Part shown: positions 9,166-18,100 of the stretch, one piece after another
Numbering within the stretch: position 1 is the stretch's first letter
Layout: each line of letters starts with the position of its first letter
Program-made: the position numbers and the translations under genes
The notes under the pieces: generated by a model
Databases searched by the model: none
Told to the model about the DNA's origin: nothing
What the model saw: the letters and a program-made list of their open reading frames with translations, nothing else
Source: Actinomycetota bacterium
Lineage (GTDB): Bacteria; Actinomycetota; Acidimicrobiia; Spongiisociales; UBA11373
Direction of reading: 5' to 3'
Assembly (NCBI GenBank): GCA_018821365.1
Contig: JAHJML010000164.1
Location: 1-41,433, forward strand
DNA length: 41,433 nucleotides

Positions 9166-11280
9166 ATGGCTACCCCACCCCACCCACTCCAGACCTTCTT
9201 CAACCCCGAGACCGTGGCCGTCGTCGGGGTCTCCGAGAAGCCCGACAACCTGGGGCGGGTCATCAGCGGAAACCTCCACTCCTTCGGGTTCAACGGCATC
9301 GTGTACGAGGTCGGCCCCGACGGCGGCACCATCTACGGACGCCGAATCTACCGGGCGGTGTCCGACATCCCCGACCGGGTGGACCTCGCCGTGCTGCTGG
9401 TGCCCGCCCGGGTGGTCCCTGAGGTGCTGACCGAGTGCGGGCGCAAGGGCATCCGCCACGTCATCATCGAGACGGCCGGCTTCAGCGAGAGTGGACCCGA
9501 CGGCGCCCTTCGGGAGCAGGAAGTGGCGGCCATTGCCGCCGAGAACGACATCCGCTTCGTCGGCCCCAACTGCATCGGCCTGGTCAACCGGCACGCCGGC
9601 CTCTCGACGGCCTTTGTGACCCTCGACCCCCTGCTCAAGGAGGGCGGCACCTCGGTGATCACCCAGAGCGGTGGCGTCGGCATCAGCATCCTCAACATGC
9701 TGGCGTCCGAGGGGGGCGGTCTCGCCAAGATGATCTCGGTCGGCAACAAGGTGGACATCGACGAGAACGACGCCCTCGAGTACCTGATCGACGATCCGGA
9801 GACCGAGATCATCACCATGTACCTGGAGGGCATCCAGGACGGCAGGCGCCTGATGAGCCTTGCCCGCAGCACCGACAAGCCGATCCTCATCCACAAATCC
9901 AACATCGGGGAGGCCGCCCGGGGGATCGCCTCCTCGCACACGGCCGCTCTGTCGGCCGACGATGCCGTGGTGGATGCGGCGCTCCGCCAGGCCGGGATCG
10001 CCCGCTTCCGTGACAGCGAGACGCTGGTCCACTACCTGAAGGCGCTGACGCTGCCGCCGATGCGGGGGAACCGGGTAGCGGTGCTCTCCCGGTCGGGCGG
10101 CCATGCCGTGATCGCCGCAGATGCCTGCGAACTCCAGGGCCTCCAACTGGCGGAACTGCCCAGGGAATTCCTCGACGAGGCCCAGACCCATCTGCGGGCC
10201 AACGTCATCAGCCTCACCAACCCCATGGACCTCGGCGACCTCTTCGACCTCGACGTCTACGAGCGGTTGGCGGAGGGAACCCTGAAGATGGATGGGGTCG
10301 ATGGCATGGTGTTCATGCACACCTACATGGTCGGCCCCGACGGCGATCGGTCGCAGCGGTTGTTCGAGCGCCTCCACGAGTTGTCGGTGGAGACCGGCAA
10401 GCCGGTGGCGGTCCACGCCGATACCGTGGCGTCGGAGGTGAGCCGCCTCAAGCAGGTGCTCCCCGGTCCGGTGTTCCAGGAGCCGTCCGACGCCGTCAGG
10501 GCCCTCTCGCTGCTGCGGGACTACTGGAAGGTCGAGGTGCCCGCTCCGGTGCGCCCCGACGGCCCTGCCGACGCCGCGGCGGTCCGGGCGATCCTCGACA
10601 CCTGCCGCCGTGAGGGCCGCAACCCGTTGCTGCAGGAGTCGATGGCCATCGCCTCCGCCTACGGGGTGCCGGTGATCGCCTCCAGACTGGCGGCCACCGA
10701 GGACGAGGCGGTGGCCGCCGCCCTCGAACTCGGCCTCCCGGCGGTGCTCAAGGTGATCAGCCCCGAGATCTCCCACAAGAGCGACCTCGGCGGGGTCCAG
10801 TTGAGCATCCGCAGCGAAGAGGGGGTCCGGACGGCCTACGGCGAGATCATGGAGGCGGTGGCCGCCGGGGCGCCCGGGTCGCACGTCGCCGGGGTGCTGG
10901 TGCAGCCGATGCTGCGGGGCGGCCGCGATCTGATCGTGGGCGCCAGGCTCGATCCCAACTTCGGGCATGCGGTCGTTGCCGGGATGGGCGGCGTGTTCGT
11001 GGAGGTGTTCCGGGACGTCGCCATTCGGATCGCCCCCTTCCCGAAGTCGGCCGCCGCCGCCATGCTCCGCGAACTGAAGGTGTGGCCGGTGCTGGAGGGG
11101 GTGCGGGGCCAGGAGGCGAGTGATGTCGACGCCCTGATCGATGCGATCCTGGCGGTGGCCCGCCTGGTCACCGACTTCCCCGAGATCGTCGAGTTGGACC
11201 TGAATCCGATCAGGGTGATGGCCTCCGGAAAGGGATGCCTGGCTCTGGACGCTCGTATGAACCTGGCGCCGCTCTCGTGA
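9166..11280 (+). CDS. Acyl-CoA synthetase, NDP-forming (acetate-CoA ligase ADP-forming type)
   Basis: A 704-residue fused alpha-beta enzyme of the NDP-forming acyl-CoA synthetase superfamily, interconverting an acyl-CoA with the free acid plus ATP or GTP. Order: CoA-binding Rossmann domain (about 8-140, VAVVGVSEKPDNLG and FVGPNCIGLVN), two succinyl-CoA-ligase-like domains (about 150-440) and an ATP-grasp domain (about 475-700, AVLKVISPEISHKSDLGGVQ and LDLNPIRV). SSHTAALS places the likely phosphorylated His at residue 258. The substrate acid cannot be read from sequence; acetate, propionate or an aryl acid are possible. The four-base overlap with the dipeptidase gene suggests a two-gene operon, perhaps recycling peptide-derived acids. 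Confidence 0.9.
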   Translation: MATPPHPLQTFFNPETVAVVGVSEKPDNLGRVISGNLHSFGFNGIVYEVGPDGGTIYGRRIYRAVSDIPDRVDLAVLLVPARVVPEVLTECGRKGIRHVIIETAGFSESGPDGALREQEVAAIAAENDIRFVGPNCIGLVNRHAGLSTAFVTLDPLLKEGGTSVITQSGGVGISILNMLASEGGGLAKMISVGNKVDIDENDALEYLIDDPETEIITMYLEGIQDGRRLMSLARSTDKPILIHKSNIGEAARGIASSHTAALSADDAVVDAALRQAGIARFRDSETLVHYLKALTLPPMRGNRVAVLSRSGGHAVIAADACELQGLQLAELPREFLDEAQTHLRANVISLTNPMDLGDLFDLDVYERLAEGTLKMDGVDGMVFMHTYMVGPDGDRSQRLFERLHELSVETGKPVAVHADTVASEVSRLKQVLPGPVFQEPSDAVRALSLLRDYWKVEVPAPVRPDGPADAAAVRAILDTCRREGRNPLLQESMAIASAYGVPVIASRLAATEDEAVAAALELGLPAVLKVISPEISHKSDLGGVQLSIRSEEGVRTAYGEIMEAVAAGAPGSHVAGVLVQPMLRGGRDLIVGARLDPNFGHAVVAGMGGVFVEVFRDVAIRIAPFPKSAAAAMLRELKVWPVLEGVRGQEASDVDALIDAILAVARLVTDFPEIVELDLNPIRVMASGKGCLALDARMNLAPLS

Positions 11281-12413
11281 CCGGCCCCGCCGGCCACCTC
11301 GCCGCCGCCCGCCGCATCCATGCCGGCCTGCCCGTCGTCGACGGCCACAACGACCTCCCCTGGGAGTTGTGGGCCCGCGCCAAGGGCGACCTCGATGCCC
11401 ACGATCCGGCCCGCCATCTCGACGGGTACCACACCGACCTGCCCCGGTTGATCGAGGGCGGGGTGGGCCTGCAGTTCTGGTCGGTGTACGTGCCCGCCCA
11501 CAGCCGCAGCCCACTCCGGGAGACCCATCGCCAGATCGACATCGTCGAGGCGATGACCCGCCGCTCGCCCGACCTGACCGCCCTGGCCGCCACCGCCGAC
11601 CAGGCACAGGCGATCCGGGCTTCGGGGAGGATCGCCGGGATGATGGGAGCCGAGGGCGGCCACCAGATCGAGAACTCGCTCGACGCCATCACCGAGTTGC
11701 ACCAAAGGAACGTCCGCTACATCACCCTCACCCATGCCGACACCACCGACTGGGCCGACAGCGCCACCGACGCCCCCCGCCACGGCGGCCTCAGTCCCTT
11801 CGGCGAGGAGGTGGTCGGCGAGATGAACCGGGTGGGGATGCTGGTGGACATCAGCCATGTGGCCGCCGACACCATGCGGGACGCCATCAGGGTGAGCCGG
11901 GCGCCGGTGATCGCCAGTCATTCGTCGGCGTTCTCCCTTGCCCACCATCCCCGCAACCTCCCCGACGACGTGCTGCAGATGGTGGCCGAGACCGGGGGAG
12001 TGGTGATGGTGACCTTCGTGCCCGCGTTCATCGTGGAGTCCACCGCCCGGATGGCCCTCGACATGTTCGAGAAGGACCGGGCGTTGCGGGCCACCTTCGG
12101 GGCCGACGAGGAGGACGCCTACCAGGCGGCTCGCCGCGAGGCTGCCAAGGGCCTCGAGTTCGACCGGGGCACCCCCGCCGACGTGGCCGACCACATCGAC
12201 CACATCCGGGAGGTGGCCGGGGTGGATCACATCGGCCTCGGCGGCGACTACGACGGCGTGCAGCGCCTGCCGGCCGGCCTGGAGGACGTCTCCTGCTACC
12301 CGGCCCTCACCGCCGAGTTGCTGGCCCGCGGCTGGGTCGAAGCCGACATCCGCAAGGTCCTCGGCGAGAACGCCATGCGGGTGCTGCGGGCCGCCGAGGA
12401 AGCGGCCGGGTAG
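11277..12413 (+). CDS. Membrane dipeptidase-like peptidase, family M19
   Basis: A 378-residue zinc metallopeptidase of the renal dipeptidase family, cleaving dipeptides. Zinc-site motifs are in order: VVDGHNDLPW (His24, Asp26), GMMGAEGGHQIE (bridging Glu), LVDISHVA and VIASHSS (His ligands), and HIGLGGDYDGV (conserved Asp). The typical LTHNxxN reads LTHADTT here. The GTG at 11277 is chosen because it overlaps the preceding stop (GTGA) and gives the usual family N terminus; an ATG 42 bases upstream would extend into the synthetase gene. There is no signal peptide, so a cytoplasmic location is likely despite the family name. Confidence 0.88.
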   Translation: MTGPAGHLAAARRIHAGLPVVDGHNDLPWELWARAKGDLDAHDPARHLDGYHTDLPRLIEGGVGLQFWSVYVPAHSRSPLRETHRQIDIVEAMTRRSPDLTALAATADQAQAIRASGRIAGMMGAEGGHQIENSLDAITELHQRNVRYITLTHADTTDWADSATDAPRHGGLSPFGEEVVGEMNRVGMLVDISHVAADTMRDAIRVSRAPVIASHSSAFSLAHHPRNLPDDVLQMVAETGGVVMVTFVPAFIVESTARMALDMFEKDRALRATFGADEEDAYQAARREAAKGLEFDRGTPADVADHIDHIREVAGVDHIGLGGDYDGVQRLPAGLEDVSCYPALTAELLARGWVEADIRKVLGENAMRVLRAAEEAAG

Positions 12414-12453
12414 CGGCACCGTCCTCCGGATGCCGCCGTGCCCTGCACGCGGC

Positions 12454-12479
12454 AGAGGGACCGGTCGCCCGGTCCCTCT
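12454..12479. terminator. Hairpin terminator between convergent genes
   Basis: AGAGGGACCGG, a TCGC loop and CCGGTCCCTCT form an 11 bp perfect stem. It lies between the end of the dipeptidase gene and the end of the minus-strand gene at 12500, so it could serve both. There is no clear T-run, common in GC-rich genomes. Confidence 0.65.
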
Positions 12480-12499
12480 CTGCTCGCGGTGGGTGCCGA

Positions 12500-13132
12500 T
12501 CAGGCCCCGAACAACTCCGCCCAGTGGGCGGCCACGCCGGTGTCGTAGGTCACCGAGTAGCCGCACGCCCACACGAACCCGTCGCTGCCGGAGGCGAGGT
12601 ACCGCTCGCCCACGGTGAGGCCGGGGCCGGTGAGGGCGATCGAGGTGGGGCCGATCAGTCCTTCGGCGCCCAGCGTCACCTGAGCGGCATCGCCGCCCTT
12701 GAACCACTGGTGCACCTCGAAGACCACCTCGCTCCCATTCTCGGTTGCCGAGATCAGGGTGCCGTCGAAGGCGAACTGCTGATCGCGCAGCATCTCCTCG
12801 GTGTACTCGATGCACATCGTCATGGCACCGCTGCCGATCGGTTCCCCTCCGACGACGATCTCCTCGGCGTTGTCCCGCAGCAGGGCATAGGCCCCGCCGG
12901 CAACGGCCGCCACGACCACCGCCATCCCGGCCCCGAGTGCCACCCGGCGCATCCACGGCTGCCGGCGGGGCGCCTCGCTCGTTCTCGTCTCCGTGTCATT
13001 CATGCTGATTACCTCCTGGAAGAGGGCCCGTGCGTGGGCCCCTGTGGTGTCGGCCGGCACCGTCAGAGGGTCGATCGGATCGATGCGCCGCACCGCTTCG
13101 AGGGGGTCGCCTTCGAATCGCCGCTTGCTCAT
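12500..13132 (-). CDS. Single-pass membrane protein, probable partner of the ECF sigma factor
   Basis: A 210-residue protein: about 60 cytoplasmic residues (beginning MSKRRFEGDPLEAVRRIDP), one membrane segment (about 64-83, ALGAGMAVVVAAVAGGAYAL) and a 125-residue outer domain containing two cysteines (MTMCIEY and WACGYS) that could pair. The start is fixed by ATGA overlap with the sigma-factor stop. Position and topology suggest an anti-sigma or sensor role. However, no HxxxCxxC zinc anti-sigma motif is present in the short cytoplasmic part, so an unrecognised anti-sigma type or an effector is possible. Confidence 0.65.
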   Translation of the reverse strand: MSKRRFEGDPLEAVRRIDPIDPLTVPADTTGAHARALFQEVISMNDTETRTSEAPRRQPWMRRVALGAGMAVVVAAVAGGAYALLRDNAEEIVVGGEPIGSGAMTMCIEYTEEMLRDQQFAFDGTLISATENGSEVVFEVHQWFKGGDAAQVTLGAEGLIGPTSIALTGPGLTVGERYLASGSDGFVWACGYSVTYDTGVAAHWAELFGA

Positions 13133-13695
13133 GTCCGTCTCACCTCCTCCGGTGTGCCGTTCACCTCTCCAGGTGTCCGGATGATGTCCTTGGATTTCAC
13201 CTCGTTGGGGGATCTGACCCCGCGCCGCCCCAGTTCGGCTGCCATGCGCTTGCGGGCCCGGTGGAGGCGGACGGCGACCGTCCCGGGCGCCACCCCGAGG
13301 GCAGCAGCGATCTCGTCGTTGTCGAGATCGTCCCACGCCACCAGGGTGAGGATCTCCCGATCGTCGGGGCGAAGGGCGTCGAGGGCCTCTTGGACCGCAT
13401 CGGAGGAGTCGCCGCCCCCGGCGGGGACCTGGGCGAGGCGGTCGGCGAGGCGGTGGCGCCGGGTGTGGGAGCGGTAGTGGTTGGCCAGTGCTCTCCTGGC
13501 AACTCCGTACATCCACGGCATGCGAGCCTCCCCGGTAGGGATGTCGTCGAAGCGCCGCCACGCAGTGGTGAAGATCTCCGAGACGACGTCGTGGGTGTCG
13601 TCACCCACCCGGACCCGGCGCATCACATAGCCCATCATCCGCGGGTAAGCCTCGTCGTAGAGCGCCCGGAACCGTTCGACCCGATCGTCGTGCAC
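13129..13695 (-). CDS. ECF RNA polymerase sigma factor
   Basis: A 188-residue sigma-70 family ECF factor with region 2 (about 7-70, GDDTHDVVSEIFTTAWRRF and PWMYGVARRALANHYR) and region 4 (about 105-155, LRPDDREILTLVAWDDL and DNDEIAAALGVAPGTVAVRL with its helix-turn-helix). About 30 residues follow region 4, ending EVRRT. It would direct RNA polymerase to a small regulon. The gene is coupled to the membrane protein downstream (4 bp overlap), the usual layout of an ECF factor and its regulator. I could not identify an autoregulated promoter with confidence in the 233 bp upstream. Confidence 0.9.
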   Translation of the reverse strand: MHDDRVERFRALYDEAYPRMMGYVMRRVRVGDDTHDVVSEIFTTAWRRFDDIPTGEARMPWMYGVARRALANHYRSHTRRHRLADRLAQVPAGGGDSSDAVQEALDALRPDDREILTLVAWDDLDNDEIAAALGVAPGTVAVRLHRARKRMAAELGRRGVRSPNEVKSKDIIRTPGEVNGTPEEVRRT

Positions 13696-13892
13696 GCAAC
13701 CCCTCCTCGGCGGATTTGACGGTGGAGCGTGCCAACAGGTTCCCGGCGGCGGATTCCGGCCCGGCGCCCGGGTCGGCCGAGTGACCCCTCCGACGTCCCG
13801 AGGGCGTCGTTCGGCACGTTGCTCGCTAGAACTTTGACGGCTGTTACCGGGCTGCGGAGCAAGTAGGGCCTATCCTTTGTGGGTAATTCCCT

Positions 13893-13898
13893 TATAAT
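13893..13898 (+). promoter_or_regulatory. Consensus -10 box for the MNT/HEPN operon
   Basis: TATAAT stands in a locally AT-rich patch (13870-13915) in otherwise GC-rich sequence, about 30 bases before the start at 13929, with AGAAGGGA as ribosome-binding site. No convincing -35 hexamer lies 17 bp upstream. The rest of the 13696-13928 divergent gap shows nothing else I can assign. Confidence 0.55.
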
Positions 13899-13928
13899 GA
13901 AACAATCTTCCTGTTAGAAGGGACGAAC

Positions 13929-14540
13929 ATGAGAACCGCACCACCGCCACTTCTCCCGATTTTCCGCTCGGCGAATCAGATGCGGCTGTTGGCGGCCATG
14001 TGTCTGAATCCCGGCGCCTCCCATTCGGTATCCGAGTGGGCTGCCATCGTTGGGGTCGGCACCTCGCTCGCAGCCCGGGAGGTGTCGTTGGCGGAGAACG
14101 CCGGAATCCTCCGTGTGCACCGCGTCGGAACGTCCAAGATCGTCACCGTCGACCAGGATTCTCCTTTCTCTGAGGCGCTTCGGCAGTTGCTCATGGGGAC
14201 GTTCGGGGTCCCTCAGATCCTGGCAGAGACGCTCCGGTCGATCCCCGAGGTCGAGCAGGCTTACCTATTCGGGAGTTGGGCGGCAAGACTCCTGGGCGAG
14301 GACGGTCTCCCCCCCAATGACATCGACCTCATGATCATTGGATCGTCGGTGGATCGGGATCGTGTGTACGAAGCCGTCGATCGAGTCAGCCATCAGTTCC
14401 CGCACGCCATCCAGATCGTGTTCCGGACCCCCGAGCAGTGGGCCGATGTCGATGACTCGTTCATCGGCACCGTGCGATCCCGACCGATCATCCCGATCGT
14501 CCTGTCCGGGTCCGAAACCGAAGCGGTGAGTCGGCGATGA
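13929..14540 (+). CDS. HTH-nucleotidyltransferase (MNT-type antitoxin)
   Basis: A 203-residue protein with an N-terminal winged-helix domain (about 10-75, HSVSEWAAIVGVGTSLAARE and a wing near VHRVGTSKIVTV) and a minimal nucleotidyltransferase domain (about 105-195). The catalytic core is YLFGSWAARLLGEDG with GS at 115-116, then DIDLMIIG with Asp131 and Asp133. MNT proteins paired with HEPN toxins act as antitoxins, in known cases by adding AMP to the HEPN protein. The winged helix could allow autoregulation. Stop and HEPN start overlap by 4 bp. Confidence 0.8.
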   Translation: MRTAPPPLLPIFRSANQMRLLAAMCLNPGASHSVSEWAAIVGVGTSLAAREVSLAENAGILRVHRVGTSKIVTVDQDSPFSEALRQLLMGTFGVPQILAETLRSIPEVEQAYLFGSWAARLLGEDGLPPNDIDLMIIGSSVDRDRVYEAVDRVSHQFPHAIQIVFRTPEQWADVDDSFIGTVRSRPIIPIVLSGSETEAVSRR

Positions 14541-15004
14541 GTCCGTGGGAACGCGGTCGGGGGGAGATCGAGGGCTACCTCGGACAGGCAGAACTCGATG
14601 TCGTCGCCGCTTCCGACGACCTCGCGAGGCGGTTGCTCGACGACAGTGAAAGGGCCGCGGAGTCGGCGCGATCACTGCTGGACGCCGATCCCGGTAGTGC
14701 GCTGACTCTCGCCTACGACGCCGCCAGGAAGGCGGCCACCTCGCTGTTGGCTGCCCAGGGCCTGCGCCCAACTGCCAGAGGCGGCCATCGGGTAGTCCAG
14801 GATGCTGTGGGTGCCCAGTTCGATGGGCCCTTCGAGAGGTTCGGCCGAATGCGCCGCAAGCGTCATGCCCAGCAGTACCCGGACGCAGACGCCGCCCCGG
14901 CGACAAGGGAGGATGCCGAGGAGATGATCGCCTTCGCTGCGTCGTGTCTCGACGCGTCGCGGACTCTGCTGGAGTCCGGGCAGGTTGGTGCGTGGCGGGA
15001 GTGA
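14537..15004 (+). CDS. HEPN-domain protein (toxin of MNT/HEPN pair)
   Basis: A 155-residue, largely helical protein. GSALTLAYDAARKAATSLLA matches the first HEPN helix pair, and RMRRKRHAQQYP (from Arg104) contains the Rx4-6H motif (Arg104 to His110) of HEPN ribonucleases followed by the usual YP. The likely role is RNA cleavage when not neutralised by the upstream nucleotidyltransferase. Start is set by the ATGA overlap. A hairpin terminator follows at 15059. Less GC-biased codons than the flanking housekeeping genes are compatible with transfer. Confidence 0.8.
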   Translation: MSPWERGRGEIEGYLGQAELDVVAASDDLARRLLDDSERAAESARSLLDADPGSALTLAYDAARKAATSLLAAQGLRPTARGGHRVVQDAVGAQFDGPFERFGRMRRKRHAQQYPDADAAPATREDAEEMIAFAASCLDASRTLLESGQVGAWRE

Positions 15005-15058
15005 CCGGTGTGTCTTGGCTCCCAGGGGAGGGAGTCAACTCCCTTCGGCCGCCCAAAC

Positions 15059-15090
15059 GAACTGAAGGGCCCCGCAGGGCCCTTCAGTTC
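15059..15090. terminator. Strong bidirectional terminator
   Basis: GAACTGAAGGGCCC, loop CGCA and GGGCCCTTCAGTTC form a perfect 14 bp stem. On the plus strand it is followed by TCTTT. It lies between the convergent HEPN gene (end 15004) and nrdJ (end 15111). Confidence 0.9.
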
Positions 15091-15110
15091 TCTTTCGGTT
15101 CAGATGGCCC

Positions 15111-18100
15111 CTACGAGCAGCCCATCGAGTGGCCGCAGTTGAGGCACCGGTAGCAGGAGCCGTTGCGGACCGTGATGTGCCCGCAGGTGTCGCACAGCGG
15201 GGCGTCGCCCATCATCGAGCCCAGCGCCCGGTTGACCGATGAGGTCTGCGAGGCGGCCCGGCCGCTCGCCGGCGTTGCCACACTCCCGGACTTCCCGTTG
15301 CCGTTGCCGGAGCCGTTGGGGCGGACCCCCCTGTCGAGGGAGACCGAGGGATGCGAGATGGGGGCCGTCACCGGCATGACGGCGGTGACGGCGGTCCCGG
15401 TGGCGATCGACTCGATCTCCCGAATCGGCCCCTCGATCTCGTCGACGGGAGCGGTGGTGGAGGTCAGCACGTCCTCGGTCAGAGCCATCTGGATGCCGGC
15501 ATCGACCGCCAGGCCCTTGGGTGGCTCGGGCAGTTCCCGGTCCTTGGGCGGCACCTGCACCAGGTCGCGGCGGTCCAGGTACTCGAGGCCGAGCGCCCGG
15601 AACACGTAGTCCACGATCGAGTTGGCCATCTTGATGTTGGCGTGTCCTTCCACCAGGCCGCGCGGCTCGAAGGTGTGGAACGTGAAGGTGTCCACGAACT
15701 CCTCGAGGGGCACCCCGTACTGGAGGCCCTTGGAGACCGCGATGGCGAAGCAGGACAGGATCCCCCGCAGGGTGGCGCCCTCCTTGGCGAGGTCGATGAA
15801 CACCTCGCCGAGGGTGCCGTCGTCGTACTCGCCGGTGCGGAGGAACACCTTGTGGCCGCCGACCCGCGCCTCGTGGGTCCACCCCCGTCGGCGGGATGGC
15901 AGGAGGAAGCGGGGCCGGTTGACGCCCCGGTAGGCCTGGGAGGGGCTCATGTCGTGCTGGATGCCCGAGATGAGGCGGGCTGCCTGATCGATGGCATCGT
16001 TGAGTTCGGGCAACTCGCTCTCGTAGTTGTCGCCCTCGCCTGCGGTGGCCGACGACAACGGCTGGGATGCCTTCGACCCGTCCCGGTACAGGGCGATCGC
16101 CTTGAGGCCCAGTTCCCAGGACATCATGTAGGCCTGCTGGATGTCGTCGGCGGACACCTCGTTGGGCATGTTGATGGTCTTGGAGATCGCCCCGGAGATG
16201 AACGGCTGGGCGGCCGCCATCGCCTTGATGTGCCCGGTGTAGTGGATGAAGCGCCGGCCGTGCTTGCCGTTGCGGTTGGCGCAGTCGAACACGGCGAGGT
16301 GCTCGTCGGCCAGATGGGGGGCGCCTTCGATGGTCTGGTGGCCGCAGATGATGTCGTTGGCCTCCTCCACCTGGCGGGCGTTGAAGCCGAGCGCCCCCAG
16401 CAGGTCGAAGTCGGGGGAGTGGTACTCCTCGGGCTTGAACTCGAGGCGCTGCAGTGCTTCCTCGCCCACCACGTGGACGTTGAAGGCGTGGCCGAGTTCG
16501 AACACCCCGGTGAGGGTGGCCTCGATGGTGTCGATCTCGGGACCGGTGAGTCCCCGTTCCGCCAGGGTCTCCCGGTTGATGTGGGGCGCCCCGTCGAAGG
16601 TGTTGGTGCCGACGACGTAGCGGACGATCTCACGCCGCTGCGCCTGGTCGTAGCCGAGCACGGTCAGCGCCGGGTCGATCGACTGGTTGGCGATCTTGAA
16701 GTAGCCGCCGCCCGCCAGTTTCTTGAACTTGACCAAGGCGTAGTCGGGTTCGACGCCGGTGGTGTCGCAGTCCATCAGCAACCCGATGGTGCCCGTAGGG
16801 GCGAGAACCGTGGCCTGGGCGTTGCGGTACCCGTTCTGCTCGCCCAACTCGACGGCGGTGTCCCACGACTTGCGGGCGGCGTCGAGGAGGGCGGGCGGGC
16901 AGTGCTCGGGATCTATGCCCATGACCGCGGTGGAGACGCCCTCGTAGGCCGAAGGGTCGGCGTTGTAGGCGGCCCGGCGGTGGTTGCGCATCACCCGGCC
17001 CATCGCCTCCTTGTTCTCGTGGTACCGGGGGAAGGGGCCGAGCGCCCCGGCGATCTCGGCCGAGGCCGCATAGGCGTCGCCGGTGAGCACCGAGGTGAGC
17101 GCCCCGGTGATGGCGCGGCCCTCGTCGGAGTCGTAGGGGATGCCGCTGCGCATCAGCAGCGATCCGAGGTTGGCGTAGCCGAGGCCGAGGGTCCGGTAGT
17201 CGTAGGAGCCCTGGGCGATCTCCTCGGCCGGGAAGTGGGCCATCGTCACCGAGAGGTCGAGCACCATCGTCCACAACCGGATGGCGTGCTTGTAGGCCTC
17301 GATGTCGAAGTTGCCGGTGTCGTCGTCGTAGAACGCCGCCAGGTTGAGGCTGGCCAGGTTGCAGGCCGTGTTGTCCAGGAACATGTACTCCGAGCACGGG
17401 TTGGAGGCCCGGATCGATCCGCCCGCCGGACAGGTGTGCCAGTCGTTGATGGTGGTGTCGAACTGGATGCCGGGATCGGCGCACTCCCAGGCGGCCTCCG
17501 CCACCTGACGCCACAGGTCGCGGGCCTTGACCGTCTTCATGACCGCGCCGTTGGTGCGCCCGGTCAGTTCCCAATCACCGTCGTCGATGACCGCCTGGAC
17601 GAACTCGCTGGTCATCCGGACCGAGTTGTTGGAGTTCTGGCCGGAGACCGTCTGGTAGGCCTCGCCGTTGAAGTCGGCGGGGTACCCGGCGTCGATGAGG
17701 ATGCGGACCTTGCGCTCCTCTTCCTTCTTCCAGTTGATGAACTGCTCGATGTCGGGGTGGTCGATGTCGAGGATGACCATCTTGGCGGCTCGCCGGGTGG
17801 TACCTCCCGACTTGATGGCGCCGGCGGCGCGGTCGCCGATCTTGAGAAAGGACATGACGCCGGAGGAGCGGCCCCCTCCGGAGAGGGGTTCGTTCTCGGC
17901 GCGCAGGTGGGAGAAGTTGGTGCCGGTGCCCGCTCCGTACTTGAAGAGGCGGGCCTCCTTGACCCACAGGTCCATGATCCCGCCGTGGTTGACGAGGTCG
18001 TCCTCGATGGACTGGATGAAGCAGGCGTGCGGGGCCGGGCGGCTGTAGGAGTCGGTGGAGGCGGTGAGTTTGCCGGTATCGGGGTCCACGTACCAGAACC

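Noticed and set aside
9148-12956. Long minus-strand open frames opposite the acyl-CoA synthetase and dipeptidase genes
   Set aside because: Composition is typical of reverse-frame shadows and both plus-strand genes have complete catalytic motifs.
13696-13870. ECF-type autoregulated promoter (GGTAAC read on the minus strand near 13845)
   Set aside because: No matching -10 at the right spacing was convincing.
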